Shown: one piece after another, positions 1 through 5,578 of the stretch | Layout: each line of letters opens with the position of its first letter | Position numbering within the stretch: the stretch's first letter is position 1 | Source: an uncultured Oscillospiraceae bacterium | GTDB taxonomy: Bacteria; Bacillota; Clostridia; Oscillospirales; Oscillospiraceae | NCBI GenBank assembly: GCA_944385455.1 | Contig: CALWXI010000005.1 | Coordinates: 1 to 7,198, forward strand | Length of the DNA stretch: 7,198 nucleotides | Direction of reading: 5' to 3' | Position numbers and translations under genes: made by a program | The notes under the pieces: generated by a model | The model's input: the letters and a program-made list of their open reading frames with translations, nothing else | Database searches by the model: none | Told to the model about the DNA's origin: nothing

Positions 1-26
1 TTCCGGAGTCTGAGCGTACACCCATT

Positions 27-1484
27 TTGCTTTTGCTGTTTGTGCTGGCCATGGCGCCGCTGCTGCTGGCCACGCTGCGGGAGCACACCTGGGGCCGCAA
101 GCGCCGGGCCATGCACAAGACCACCCCTCTGCGGGCGTGGTTTCAGCGGCACCGCATCCACCCAGCCGCCTTCCTGGGCGGTGCCTGCGGTCTGGCCGCC
201 GTGGCGGTGCTGTGCTCCATCTACACCTTCGGCACCACGGTCACCTACGATGGAGAGGTGGTGGCTGCCGTCAACTCGGAGCAGACGGCGGAAAGTGTCC
301 GGGAGAATCTGGAGGCCATCACCGCCCGCACTCTGGGAGAGAGCTACACCATTGAGGATTCCCTCATTCAGTATTCCTCCGGCCTGATGAAGCGTCAGGA
401 TCTGGTGGATGAGGAGACCTTTCAGCAGGATCTCTCCAAGCAGATCGGTTTGGTGACCTCTGCCTACTGCCTGTATGTGGATGGGGAGCGTATCGGCGCC
501 ACCCCCTATGAGGGCGCTCTGGAAGAGCTTTTGAAACAGCTCAAGGCCGCCTCCACCACCGAGGGCACCATTTCCTGCGAGTTTGCCGAGGATGTGGAGA
601 TCCGGGAGGAATATGTCCCCACGGAAGAGGTCATGAACCTGGGATACCTGGCGGAGACCCTGTACAGCACTAAGACCGCCGAGGTCACCTATGAGGTGAA
701 AAAGGGCGATACCTGGTCTGAGATCGCCAACAGCCACGGTCTCACCTCCGCAGAGCTGCTGGCGCTGAACCCCGGCTACAACATCGACAGGCTCCAGATC
801 GGCGAGGTGCTGACCCTGGCTGCCTCTGTTCCCTACCTGACGCTGACGGTGGTGGAGCAGGAGCGGTATGTGCAGGATATCCCCTTCGACATTGAATATA
901 CTGACACCGCCAACCTTTATAAGGGCGACTATCAGGTGACCTCCGCCGGTGAATACGGCGCCGCCGACGTGGTGGCCAACGTCACCTACGTCAACGGCGA
1001 GGAGGTGGAGCGTACAGTCCTTTCCTCCGTGACGCTGCGTCAGCCTGTGACGGAGCAGCGCCTTCAGGGCACCAAGGAGCGGCCCACCTGGTATCCCACC
1101 GGCAGCTTCCGCTGGCCTACCACCGGCCGCATCACCTCCACCTTCGGCGGGCGGTCCTCCCCCGGCGGCATCGGCTCCACCAACCACAAGGGCATCGACA
1201 TCGCCAACAGCTATGGCACGGCCGTCTACGCCGCCGACGGCGGCACTGTCACCTACGCCGGGTGGATGGGCGGCTACGGCTACCTGGTACAGATCAACCA
1301 CGGCAACGGCTATGTCACCTACTATGGCCACAACAGCAAGCTCCTGGTCTCTGTGGGCCAGCACGTCTATAAGGGCCAGCAGATCGCTAGAATGGGCTCC
1401 ACCGGCAACTCCACCGGCAACCACTGCCATTTTGAGGTCCGGTACAACGGGGTGGCCAAGAACCCGCTGAACTATCTGCCCTGA
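27..1484 (+). CDS. LysM-G5-M23 cell-wall metallopeptidase, membrane-anchored (5' end uncertain)
   Basis: Predicted zinc endopeptidase acting on peptidoglycan outside the membrane. Numbering is from the TTG at 27. Residues 1-16 and about 47-69 are hydrophobic, with an Arg/Lys-rich stretch between them, so the N terminus is a membrane anchor with the rest outside. Residues about 222-264 form a LysM domain (YEVKKGDTWSEIA, then a GEVLTL end) that binds glycan chains. Residues about 267-349 resemble a G5 domain. Residues about 367-485 are a peptidase M23 (LytM/lysostaphin type) domain. Its zinc ligands look intact: H387 and D391 in HKGID, and H468 in HCH; H435 and H466 are the usual active-site histidines. 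The family is used in wall remodelling, division or sporulation, and which applies here is not visible. Start: neither TTG 27 nor ATG 111 has a good ribosome binding site, and the frame is open to position 3. The gene may therefore begin upstream and be 5'-partial. A strong terminator follows. Confidence 0.88.
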   Translation: MLLLFVLAMAPLLLATLREHTWGRKRRAMHKTTPLRAWFQRHRIHPAAFLGGACGLAAVAVLCSIYTFGTTVTYDGEVVAAVNSEQTAESVRENLEAITARTLGESYTIEDSLIQYSSGLMKRQDLVDEETFQQDLSKQIGLVTSAYCLYVDGERIGATPYEGALEELLKQLKAASTTEGTISCEFAEDVEIREEYVPTEEVMNLGYLAETLYSTKTAEVTYEVKKGDTWSEIANSHGLTSAELLALNPGYNIDRLQIGEVLTLAASVPYLTLTVVEQERYVQDIPFDIEYTDTANLYKGDYQVTSAGEYGAADVVANVTYVNGEEVERTVLSSVTLRQPVTEQRLQGTKERPTWYPTGSFRWPTTGRITSTFGGRSSPGGIGSTNHKGIDIANSYGTAVYAADGGTVTYAGWMGGYGYLVQINHGNGYVTYYGHNSKLLVSVGQHVYKGQQIARMGSTGNSTGNHCHFEVRYNGVAKNPLNYLP

Positions 1485-1501
1485 TCCCCCTGGAATCCGG
1501 G

Positions 1502-1540
1502 GCGCCGGGAGGTCCCGCGACCTCCCGGCGCTTTCTGCTT
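1502..1540 (+). terminator. Rho-independent terminator after the M23 peptidase gene
   Basis: A perfect 13-bp GC-rich stem (1502-1514 with 1519-1531) closes a 4-nt CCGC loop and is followed by a T-rich tract (TTTCTGCTT). It lies 17 nt after the stop codon and separates the peptidase from the dehydrogenase, so the two are probably not one transcript. Confidence 0.85.
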
Positions 1541-1561
1541 GAATGTAAGATCATGATTTAT

Positions 1562-1568
1562 AAAGGAG
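1562..1568 (+). promoter_or_regulatory. Ribosome binding site that fixes the dehydrogenase start
   Basis: AAAGGAG lies 9 nt before ATG 1578. A TTG one codon upstream (1575) and an out-of-frame ATG at 1571 are also near. ATG 1578 has the best spacing and gives the usual SDR N terminus just before the TGxxxGxG loop. Confidence 0.7.
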
Positions 1569-1577
1569 AGATGCTTG

Positions 1578-2330
1578 ATGAAACAGCTGCTGGAGGGCAA
1601 GATCGCCATGGTCACCGGAGGCGGCGCCGGCATGGGCGCGTGCGACTGCAGGACCTTCGCCCGGGAGGGCGCGGCGGGCATTGTCATCGTGGACCTGAAC
1701 GAGTCCGATGCGAGGGCCGTGGCGGAAGAGATCATGGCGGAATACCCCGCCTGCCGGTGTGTGCCCGTGCGGTGCAACGTGTCGGTGGAGGCGGATGTGG
1801 ACCGGTGCTTCCAGGTGCTGGAGCAGGAGTTCGGCACTCTGGACATTCTGGTGAACAACGCCGGCGTCACCAATAAGATCCCCTTTGATGAGATGACCCT
1901 GGAGCACTGGAACTTCACCTACGGCGTGAACATCACCGGCGCGTTCCTCTTTGCCCAGCGTGCACTGCGGATCATGAAGGCCAAGGGCTACGGCCGGATC
2001 ATCAACATGGCCTCCATTGCCGGCCATGTGGGCGGGCTTACCTCCGGAGTGGACTACGCCACCACCAAGGGGGCCATGCTGACGCTGACCAAGTCCGTGG
2101 CCAAACAGGGCGCCGCCTTCGGCGTCACCTGCAACAGCGTGGCCCCGGGCAACATCAAGACTGCCATGGAGAAGGTGTTCGGCAGCGACTGGGATCCCAT
2201 GGCTGTGCCGATGCATCGTCTGGGAGAGCCCGAGGACATCGCCGATGTGGTGCTGTTCCTGGCCTCGGACATGTCCCGCTACATGACAGGCTGCTGCCTC
2301 AATGTCAATGGAGGCCTTTTCATGCAGTGA
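1578..2330 (+). CDS. Short-chain dehydrogenase/reductase (SDR, FabG-like)
   Basis: 250-residue classical SDR, cytoplasmic, predicted to interconvert an alcohol and a carbonyl with NAD(H) or NADP(H). The Rossmann glycine motif is T13-G20 (TGGGAGMG). D39 ends beta-strand 2 in IVIVDLN, which in classical SDRs favours NAD over NADP. NNAG is at 93-96, and the catalytic tetrad reads N118, S146, Y160 and K164 (YATTK). The PGNIKT loop and the C-terminal LNVNGG are typical. Length matches the family norm of about 250. Two oddities: S146 to Y160 is 14 residues, one more than the common spacing, and the helix after the glycine loop reads GACDCRTFA where GIGRAxAxxFA is usual, adding two cysteines to an already Cys-rich protein. 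The substrate cannot be told: 3-oxoacyl-ACP, sugar, polyol, steroid or bile acid are all possible. It stands alone between two terminators, so neighbours give no clue. Confidence 0.93.
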   Translation: MKQLLEGKIAMVTGGGAGMGACDCRTFAREGAAGIVIVDLNESDARAVAEEIMAEYPACRCVPVRCNVSVEADVDRCFQVLEQEFGTLDILVNNAGVTNKIPFDEMTLEHWNFTYGVNITGAFLFAQRALRIMKAKGYGRIINMASIAGHVGGLTSGVDYATTKGAMLTLTKSVAKQGAAFGVTCNSVAPGNIKTAMEKVFGSDWDPMAVPMHRLGEPEDIADVVLFLASDMSRYMTGCCLNVNGGLFMQ

Positions 2331-2333
2331 ACA

Positions 2334-2374
2334 AAGGAGCCTGGCGCGTTTTCCGCGCGCCGGGCTCCTTGTTT
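2334..2374. terminator. Bidirectional terminator between convergent genes
   Basis: The 15-bp arms 2334-2348 and 2356-2370 pair with one G-U wobble around a 7-nt loop. A T-rich tract follows on the plus strand and TTTGTTC on the minus strand. It lies between the dehydrogenase stop (2330) and the phosphatase-acetyltransferase stop (2373), so it can serve both. Confidence 0.8.
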
Positions 2375-3470
2375 ATTTTGTCAGATACTCCGGCCGGAAG
2401 CTGATATCCTTTTCCAGGATCATACGCCCATCCGGGGTGTTGGCGCCGGGAATGAAGCCGCTGGCGTCAAAGAAGCGCCGGGAGGCGCTGCCCTCCGGCA
2501 CCGCCACCCGCAGCACTGTGCCGCCCTGGGGCCGGGTGTGCTGCACCGCCTGGCCCATCAGCTGCACGCCGTAGCCCTGGCTGCGGTAGGGACGGCGGAT
2601 GCAGGCCAGAGAGATCCAGCCTGTTTCCGGCCCCATCTGCACCACGCCCACCGGTTCCTGCCCCAGATAGCCCACCAGAGTGGTGCGCGACGCGGCGTCG
2701 GAAAGCAGCCGTTCCGGAGCGAAAGCACCCCGGGACGGATCCCAGTCCTCCGCCACACAGGCGGTGAAAAAGTCCGTTTGATGGTCCAGCGGCGCGAACC
2801 ACAGTCCCGGTTCCAGGGCTGTGGCACGCTTCCGGGCCCGGTCCGCCGCCAGGAATTCCGGCGTGCGCAGGTGGCTGTTGTCGTCCCGGAACACCACCCG
2901 GATCTCTCCGCCTTCCGCCTCCAGCAGCGAGACCGCCGTGTTGTCCCCGTGGGGCGTCTGCCCCACCTCCTCCAGAGTCAGTCCCTGAAGCGTGGCCAGC
3001 AGCAGGCGAATGGCGTAGCCGTGGGAAAACACCGCCACCGTGGCCCCGGGGTTTTCCATCGCGATTTCCCGGACCGCCGCAAGCACTCTGTCCCGAACAG
3101 CGGCGGGGGTCTCCGCTCCGGGGATGTGCCAGCGGGTGAGATGATGGCTGAAATTTTCCATCTGCTCCGGGTCCCGGCGATAAATGTCTCCCCAGGTGCG
3201 CTGTTCCCAGTCCCCCACACAGATTTCCCGCAGGTCCCGCCGCCGGTGCAGCGTCAGACCCCGGGGACGGTAGATGGCGGACGCGGTGGCGCAGGTGCGG
3301 TAGAGATCGCTGGCATACACCGCGTCGATATGTATGCCGGCAAAGCGCTGCTCCAGAGCGGCCACCTGCCGCCAGCCCCGGTCCGTGAGAATGCTGTCGT
3401 ATTGTCCCTGGGCAATGCGGTAGAGATTGCCTTCCGCCTCCGCGTGGCGAATGAGATAGATCCTGGTCAT
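2373..3470 (-). CDS. Histidine phosphatase - GNAT acetyltransferase fusion
   Basis: 365-residue two-domain cytoplasmic protein. Residues 1 to about 205 are a histidine-phosphatase (phosphoglycerate mutase-like) domain. The RHAEAEGN motif carries the phospho-accepting H9, with R8 and R58 (DLYRT) as phosphate-pocket residues. E82 is the probable acid/base and H150 (SHG) the second histidine. Residues about 222-357 are a GNAT-fold domain. Its acetyl-CoA pyrophosphate loop R-x-x-G-x-G is at 296-301 (RSQGYG), after the strand WISLACIRRPY, and FFDASGFIPG is typical of GNAT motif B. Both active sites look complete, so I see no sign of decay. The start is ATG 3470 because a GGGAGG site lies 4 nt upstream; a TTG at 3482 would put that site inside the coding region. 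The substrates are unknown. Joint action on one metabolite or in a salvage or repair step is inference only. It is monocistronic, with its own promoter and terminator. Confidence 0.9.
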   Translation of the reverse strand: MTRIYLIRHAEAEGNLYRIAQGQYDSILTDRGWRQVAALEQRFAGIHIDAVYASDLYRTCATASAIYRPRGLTLHRRRDLREICVGDWEQRTWGDIYRRDPEQMENFSHHLTRWHIPGAETPAAVRDRVLAAVREIAMENPGATVAVFSHGYAIRLLLATLQGLTLEEVGQTPHGDNTAVSLLEAEGGEIRVVFRDDNSHLRTPEFLAADRARKRATALEPGLWFAPLDHQTDFFTACVAEDWDPSRGAFAPERLLSDAASRTTLVGYLGQEPVGVVQMGPETGWISLACIRRPYRSQGYGVQLMGQAVQHTRPQGGTVLRVAVPEGSASRRFFDASGFIPGANTPDGRMILEKDISFRPEYLTK

Positions 3471-3474
3471 ACGG

Positions 3475-3480
3475 CCTCCC
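3475..3480 (-). promoter_or_regulatory. Ribosome binding site deciding the phosphatase-GNAT start
   Basis: On the minus strand GGGAGG lies 4 nt before ATG 3470. The spacing is slightly short but the match is strong. This favours ATG 3470 over the TTG at 3482. Confidence 0.65.
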
Positions 3481-3507
3481 AAACAATGAAAAACTTTGTT
3501 GCTCTTT

Positions 3508-3536
3508 AGTATAGATCATCCCACACATTTTGGCAA
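3508..3536 (-). promoter_or_regulatory. Sigma-A type promoter for the phosphatase-GNAT gene
   Basis: On the minus strand, TTGCCA (-35, at 3536-3531) is separated by exactly 17 bp from TATACT (-10, at 3513-3508). Each hexamer differs from consensus at one base. Transcription would start about 7 nt further on, giving a short leader of roughly 30 nt before ATG 3470. Confidence 0.75.
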
Positions 3537-3608
3537 ATCCGCTTTTTTCGTTTTTTTTCTCCCCGGCGGGCCATACTAAGGCCGTGCCGGAAAGGGAGTG
3601 ATCGAATC

Positions 3609-3788
3609 ATGAATAACTGTCCCGGATTTTGGATCGGGATGGGCGCCGGACTGATGGCCGGCGCCGCCGTGGGCATGCTGGTGCCATGCGGCCGTGATCC
3701 CATGAAAACGCAGGTGGGGAAAAGTATCCACAAGCTGGGTGTCGCCGTGGATCATGCCGTGGACAACATCGTGTCTGAAATGCGCTGA
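3609..3788 (+). CDS. Small glycine-zipper membrane protein, 59 residues
   Basis: Short gene beginning at ATG 3609 with a good ribosome binding site (AAAGGGAG at 3591-3598, 10 nt upstream) and ending at TGA 3786-3788. Residues 7-26 are a hydrophobic Gly/Ala-rich segment with small residues at regular spacing (GMGAGLMAGAAVG), the look of a glycine-zipper transmembrane helix. Residues 29-59 are polar with Lys, Asp and His (GKSIHKLGVAVDHAVDN), likely an amphipathic helix. The arrangement resembles YtxH-like small stress or envelope proteins, but the similarity is only in composition and layout, so I give no function. A CATACTA element lies upstream at 3572-3578, which recalls a sporulation sigma-G -10 box, but no matching -35 was found. 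A weak hairpin terminator follows. Confidence 0.72.
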   Translation: MNNCPGFWIGMGAGLMAGAAVGMLVPCGRDPMKTQVGKSIHKLGVAVDHAVDNIVSEMR

Positions 3789-3794
3789 GGCGCG

Positions 3795-3824
3795 GGGCGG
3801 AGGGCCGGAGGTCCTCCGCCCGGT
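3795..3824 (+). terminator. Probable weak terminator after the small protein gene
   Basis: A 9-bp perfect GC stem (3795-3803 with 3813-3821) closes a 9-nt loop and is followed only by GGTTTCC. The T tract is poor, so termination may be partial. Confidence 0.5.
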
Positions 3825-3848
3825 TTCCATAAAAAGCGAAATTGGGGC

Positions 3849-3876
3849 TTGACTTTTTTAAAATCCTTGCTATAAT
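3849..3876 (+). promoter_or_regulatory. Strong sigma-A promoter of the tRNA-Ser gene
   Basis: TTGACT (3849-3854) and a perfect TATAAT (3871-3876) are 16 bp apart in a locally AT-rich stretch. The tRNA begins about 50 nt downstream of the -10 box, so a short 5' leader would be trimmed by RNase P. Confidence 0.82.
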
Positions 3877-3926
3877 AATAACGCTGCCGCTCCAACGGCA
3901 TCTATATACGATCTACTTGACCGCAT

Positions 3927-4018
3927 GGAGAAGTCGCCTAGTTGGTCGAGGGCGCATGATTGGAAATCATGTAGGCCCCTAAAGGGTCTCGAGGGTTCGA
4001 ATCCCTCCTTCTCCGCCA
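3927..4018 (+). tRNA. tRNA-Ser (anticodon GGA)
   Basis: A complete class II cloverleaf. The acceptor arm GGAGAAG (3927-3933) pairs perfectly with CTTCTCC (4008-4014), followed by discriminator G4015 and an encoded CCA (4016-4018). The anticodon stem CATGA/TCATG frames the loop TTGGAAA, with GGA at 3962-3964, which reads UCC and UCU. A long variable arm (about 3972-3990) is diagnostic of serine tRNA. The T arm GAGGG-TTCGAAT-CCCTC is perfect. It has its own promoter and terminator. Its 3' end faces the prophage-like genes, making it a plausible phage integration target. Confidence 0.96.
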
Positions 4019-4021
4019 AAC

Positions 4022-4055
4022 AAAACCCCTGGAATCTAACGATTCCAGGGGTTTT
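4022..4055 (+). terminator. Rho-independent terminator of tRNA-Ser
   Basis: A perfect 15-bp stem (4022-4036 with 4041-4055) with a TAAC loop; the last four bases of the right arm are the T run. It starts 3 nt after the tRNA CCA. The stem is symmetric enough (A run before, T run after) to stop minus-strand transcription from the lysis genes as well. Confidence 0.88.
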
Positions 4056-4161
4056 GACTATTTCAGCAGGCCCAAAATCTCCACGAATTCAAAAACGTTT
4101 CGACAGCATATCAAAGTGAAGAAATGGTGAGGTTTGTTAACTAAACGTAGTCAAAATGTAG
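4056..4161. other. Gene-free, AT-richer boundary zone between tRNA and lysis genes
   Basis: About 105 bp with no credible gene and visibly lower GC than either side. It holds GTTAAC-centred sequence near 4134-4145 and the two GTAGTCA heptamers described separately. This is the kind of segment expected just inside a prophage end (attachment site plus integrase-binding arm). The core itself cannot be defined without the other end or an empty site. Confidence 0.45.
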
Positions 4162-4164
4162 TCA
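4147..4164 (+). repeat. Two direct GTAGTCA heptamers, 11 bp period
   Basis: GTAGTCA occurs at 4147-4153 and 4158-4164, start-to-start 11 bp, about one helical turn, so both would face the same side of the DNA. The second copy overlaps the endolysin stop codon. A partial inverted copy (TGACTA) is at 4055-4060. Arm-type sites of tyrosine recombinases often have this look, but binding here is inference. Confidence 0.5.
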
Positions 4165-5517
4165 GGTTCCCAGGGCTTTCGCCATCTTAATGATGAGCAA
4201 CCGCACGCTGGTGTCCGTGTACTCCAGCGCCTTCCAACGGTCCGGACTGTCGATGATCCCGGCGGCCGTCAGGATGTCCACCGCCGCCTCCAGCTCCGGG
4301 TCCCCGGGCGTCTCCTGGGGCGTCTCCTGGGACGTCTCGGGCACCCAGGCAACCCCCAGGTGGTCCGCGATGCCCCGGGACTCGGCAGCGGCCACAGAGG
4401 CCCGCCAGGCCGCGTCCTTGAGGTTTGCCACGTCGTCCGCATTGGTGTGGAAGGCGTGCTCGATGAGCACCGCCGGGGCCGCCGTGTGCTTGAGAACATA
4501 CAGCGACGGGTCCTGCACGATAGGCGTGGACCGCACCGCCGTCCCCGTCTCCCGGACCCGGGCCAGGATGGCCCGGGCCGCCTGCTCCCGCTTGCCGCCC
4601 GCGCCGTAGATGTACGCGCTCCAGCCCCGGGCGCTGGACCAGCCGCTGCCGCCGGCGGCGTTGGAGTGGAGGCTCACAAAAAGGTCCAAACCGGCGATGC
4701 CGTTGGCAATGGCGCACCGCTGCGCCAGGGACACCGCCGCGCCGTCCGGCCGGGTCTCCGTCACGGCGATACCGCAGCGCTCCAGATGGGCGCGGATACG
4801 CCTGGCCATGTCCAGGGCGAACTCGTGCTCATAGTAGCTGCCGTCGGGACTCCTGTTGGCCAGGTTCCCGGCATCGTGCCCCGCGTCCAGCACCACGTGC
4901 TTCCCGCTGCTGCCGGTGTCCGATTCGGACACATCTGCCCGGTGGACCACGATGTAAAACGGCATCACCCGGCCGGGATCGCAGGCAAAGCCCGCGCCGG
5001 TGCTGTCCCGGAAGCACACGGACCCGCCGCCGTCCAGCATCACCGCCGCGTCCCAGCCGGAGGAGAGCAGCACGTCCCGCAGCTGCTCCGGCGTGTACGC
5101 CGCCTCCGTGGCGATATAGGCAAAGCGCCCCTCCTTGGCCCCGATGGCCTGCCGGGCACGTCTGCCGCCCATGTCGGCGTTGTAGTGGGGATCCACCCCC
5201 TTGCCATCCACGATGAGGTGGACGCACTCGATGTAGTTGCTCTTGCCGCTGGGCAGCTTCTCCATCCCGTAGTCCTGGGCATCCGCGCTCCAGGCCATGC
5301 CGTAGGTGGTGTAGTCCGGCGCGCAGTGGGTGACGCCGTCGGCGCGGAGATGGCAGCAGGCCTGGTAGCTGCTGAGGTAGATGGGGCCGCCGATGGCAAA
5401 GCTGCCGCCGGTCTCGGCCAGGATCTGATCCATCTGGTCCTGCCGGTATCGCTTCGTGTTGTGGTAGATCTGGATGCGCCGGATCTTCTCCAGCACGATG
5501 GTTTCCGCAAACTGCAT
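4162..5517 (-). CDS. Phage endolysin: phosphodiester glycosidase + N-acetylmuramoyl-L-alanine amidase
   Basis: 451 residues without a signal peptide, as expected for a holin-dependent lysin. Residues about 36-192 match the phosphodiester-glycosidase (NAGPA/PF09992) type: the diagnostic MLDGGGS is at 160-166, after ARQAIGAKEGRF and TPEQLRDVLLSSGW. This family removes sugars joined through a phosphodiester. Residues about 207-388 are Amidase_3, a zinc enzyme cutting the MurNAc-L-Ala bond. Zinc ligands are H214 (DAGHD), E230 and H284 (SLHSN), with E353 (IEHAF) catalytic. An ETSQETPQETP linker (394-404) leads to a module of about 45 residues (LEAAVDILTAAGIIDSPDRW) that resembles C-terminal modules of other clostridial and phage wall enzymes. 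Start ATG 5517 follows an AAAGGAGG site at 5-6 nt. A 12-bp hairpin sits just upstream. It is the last gene of the lysis cassette. The glycosidase assignment rests on motif only, and its substrate is unknown. Confidence 0.9.
   Translation of the reverse strand: MQFAETIVLEKIRRIQIYHNTKRYRQDQMDQILAETGGSFAIGGPIYLSSYQACCHLRADGVTHCAPDYTTYGMAWSADAQDYGMEKLPSGKSNYIECVHLIVDGKGVDPHYNADMGGRRARQAIGAKEGRFAYIATEAAYTPEQLRDVLLSSGWDAAVMLDGGGSVCFRDSTGAGFACDPGRVMPFYIVVHRADVSESDTGSSGKHVVLDAGHDAGNLANRSPDGSYYEHEFALDMARRIRAHLERCGIAVTETRPDGAAVSLAQRCAIANGIAGLDLFVSLHSNAAGGSGWSSARGWSAYIYGAGGKREQAARAILARVRETGTAVRSTPIVQDPSLYVLKHTAAPAVLIEHAFHTNADDVANLKDAAWRASVAAAESRGIADHLGVAWVPETSQETPQETPGDPELEAAVDILTAAGIIDSPDRWKALEYTDTSVRLLIIKMAKALGT
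4306..4341. repeat. Three 12-bp tandem repeats in the endolysin linker
   Basis: Units at 4306-4317 and 4318-4329 are identical (GGGCGTCTCCTG); the third, 4330-4341, differs at two positions. The minus strand encodes the ETSQETPQETP linker. Whole codons are gained or lost with each unit, so linker length could vary without a frameshift. Confidence 0.8.
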
Positions 5518-5533
5518 AGGCTCCTCCTTTCAG

Positions 5534-5561
5534 CAAGGGCGCGGCATGAGCCGCGCCCTTG
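5534..5561 (-). promoter_or_regulatory. Perfect hairpin just upstream of the endolysin ribosome binding site
   Basis: A 12-bp GC-rich perfect stem (5534-5545 with 5550-5561) with a 4-nt loop fills most of the gap between the two last cassette genes. On the minus strand it is followed by CTGAAAGGAGG, not by a T run, so it is not a standard terminator for this operon. It ends about 5 nt before the lysin Shine-Dalgarno sequence. It may stabilise a 3' end, block readthrough of ribosomes, or partly terminate. On the plus strand it is followed by only three T. Confidence 0.6.
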
Positions 5562-5578
5562 TTTCATAATACTTCCGC

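Noticed and set aside
1539..1563. Possible promoter (TTGAAT ... TTATAA) before the dehydrogenase
   Set aside because: The spacing is only 13 bp and the -35 would lie in the tail of the terminator; not convincing.
1551..2216. 221-codon minus-strand open frame opposite the dehydrogenase
   Set aside because: His/Gly-rich antisense shadow of a textbook SDR.
3471..3482. TTG start at 3482 for the phosphatase-GNAT gene
   Set aside because: It would place the GGGAGG site inside the coding region; ATG 3470 gives the usual short N terminus before the RHAE motif.
2538..3509. 323-codon plus-strand open frame opposite the phosphatase-GNAT gene
   Set aside because: Antisense shadow of a clear two-domain enzyme; no motif and biased composition.
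2467..3528. 353-codon minus-strand frame overlapping the phosphatase-GNAT gene
   Set aside because: Same strand but shifted frame; Gly/Pro/His-rich with no domain signature, while the other frame carries both active sites.
3925..4119. 64-codon plus-strand frame covering the tRNA and its terminator
   Set aside because: It reads straight through a structurally perfect tRNA-Ser; not a protein gene.
4306..4341. Tandem units as a CRISPR array
   Set aside because: The 12-bp units are directly adjacent without spacers and encode a protein linker.
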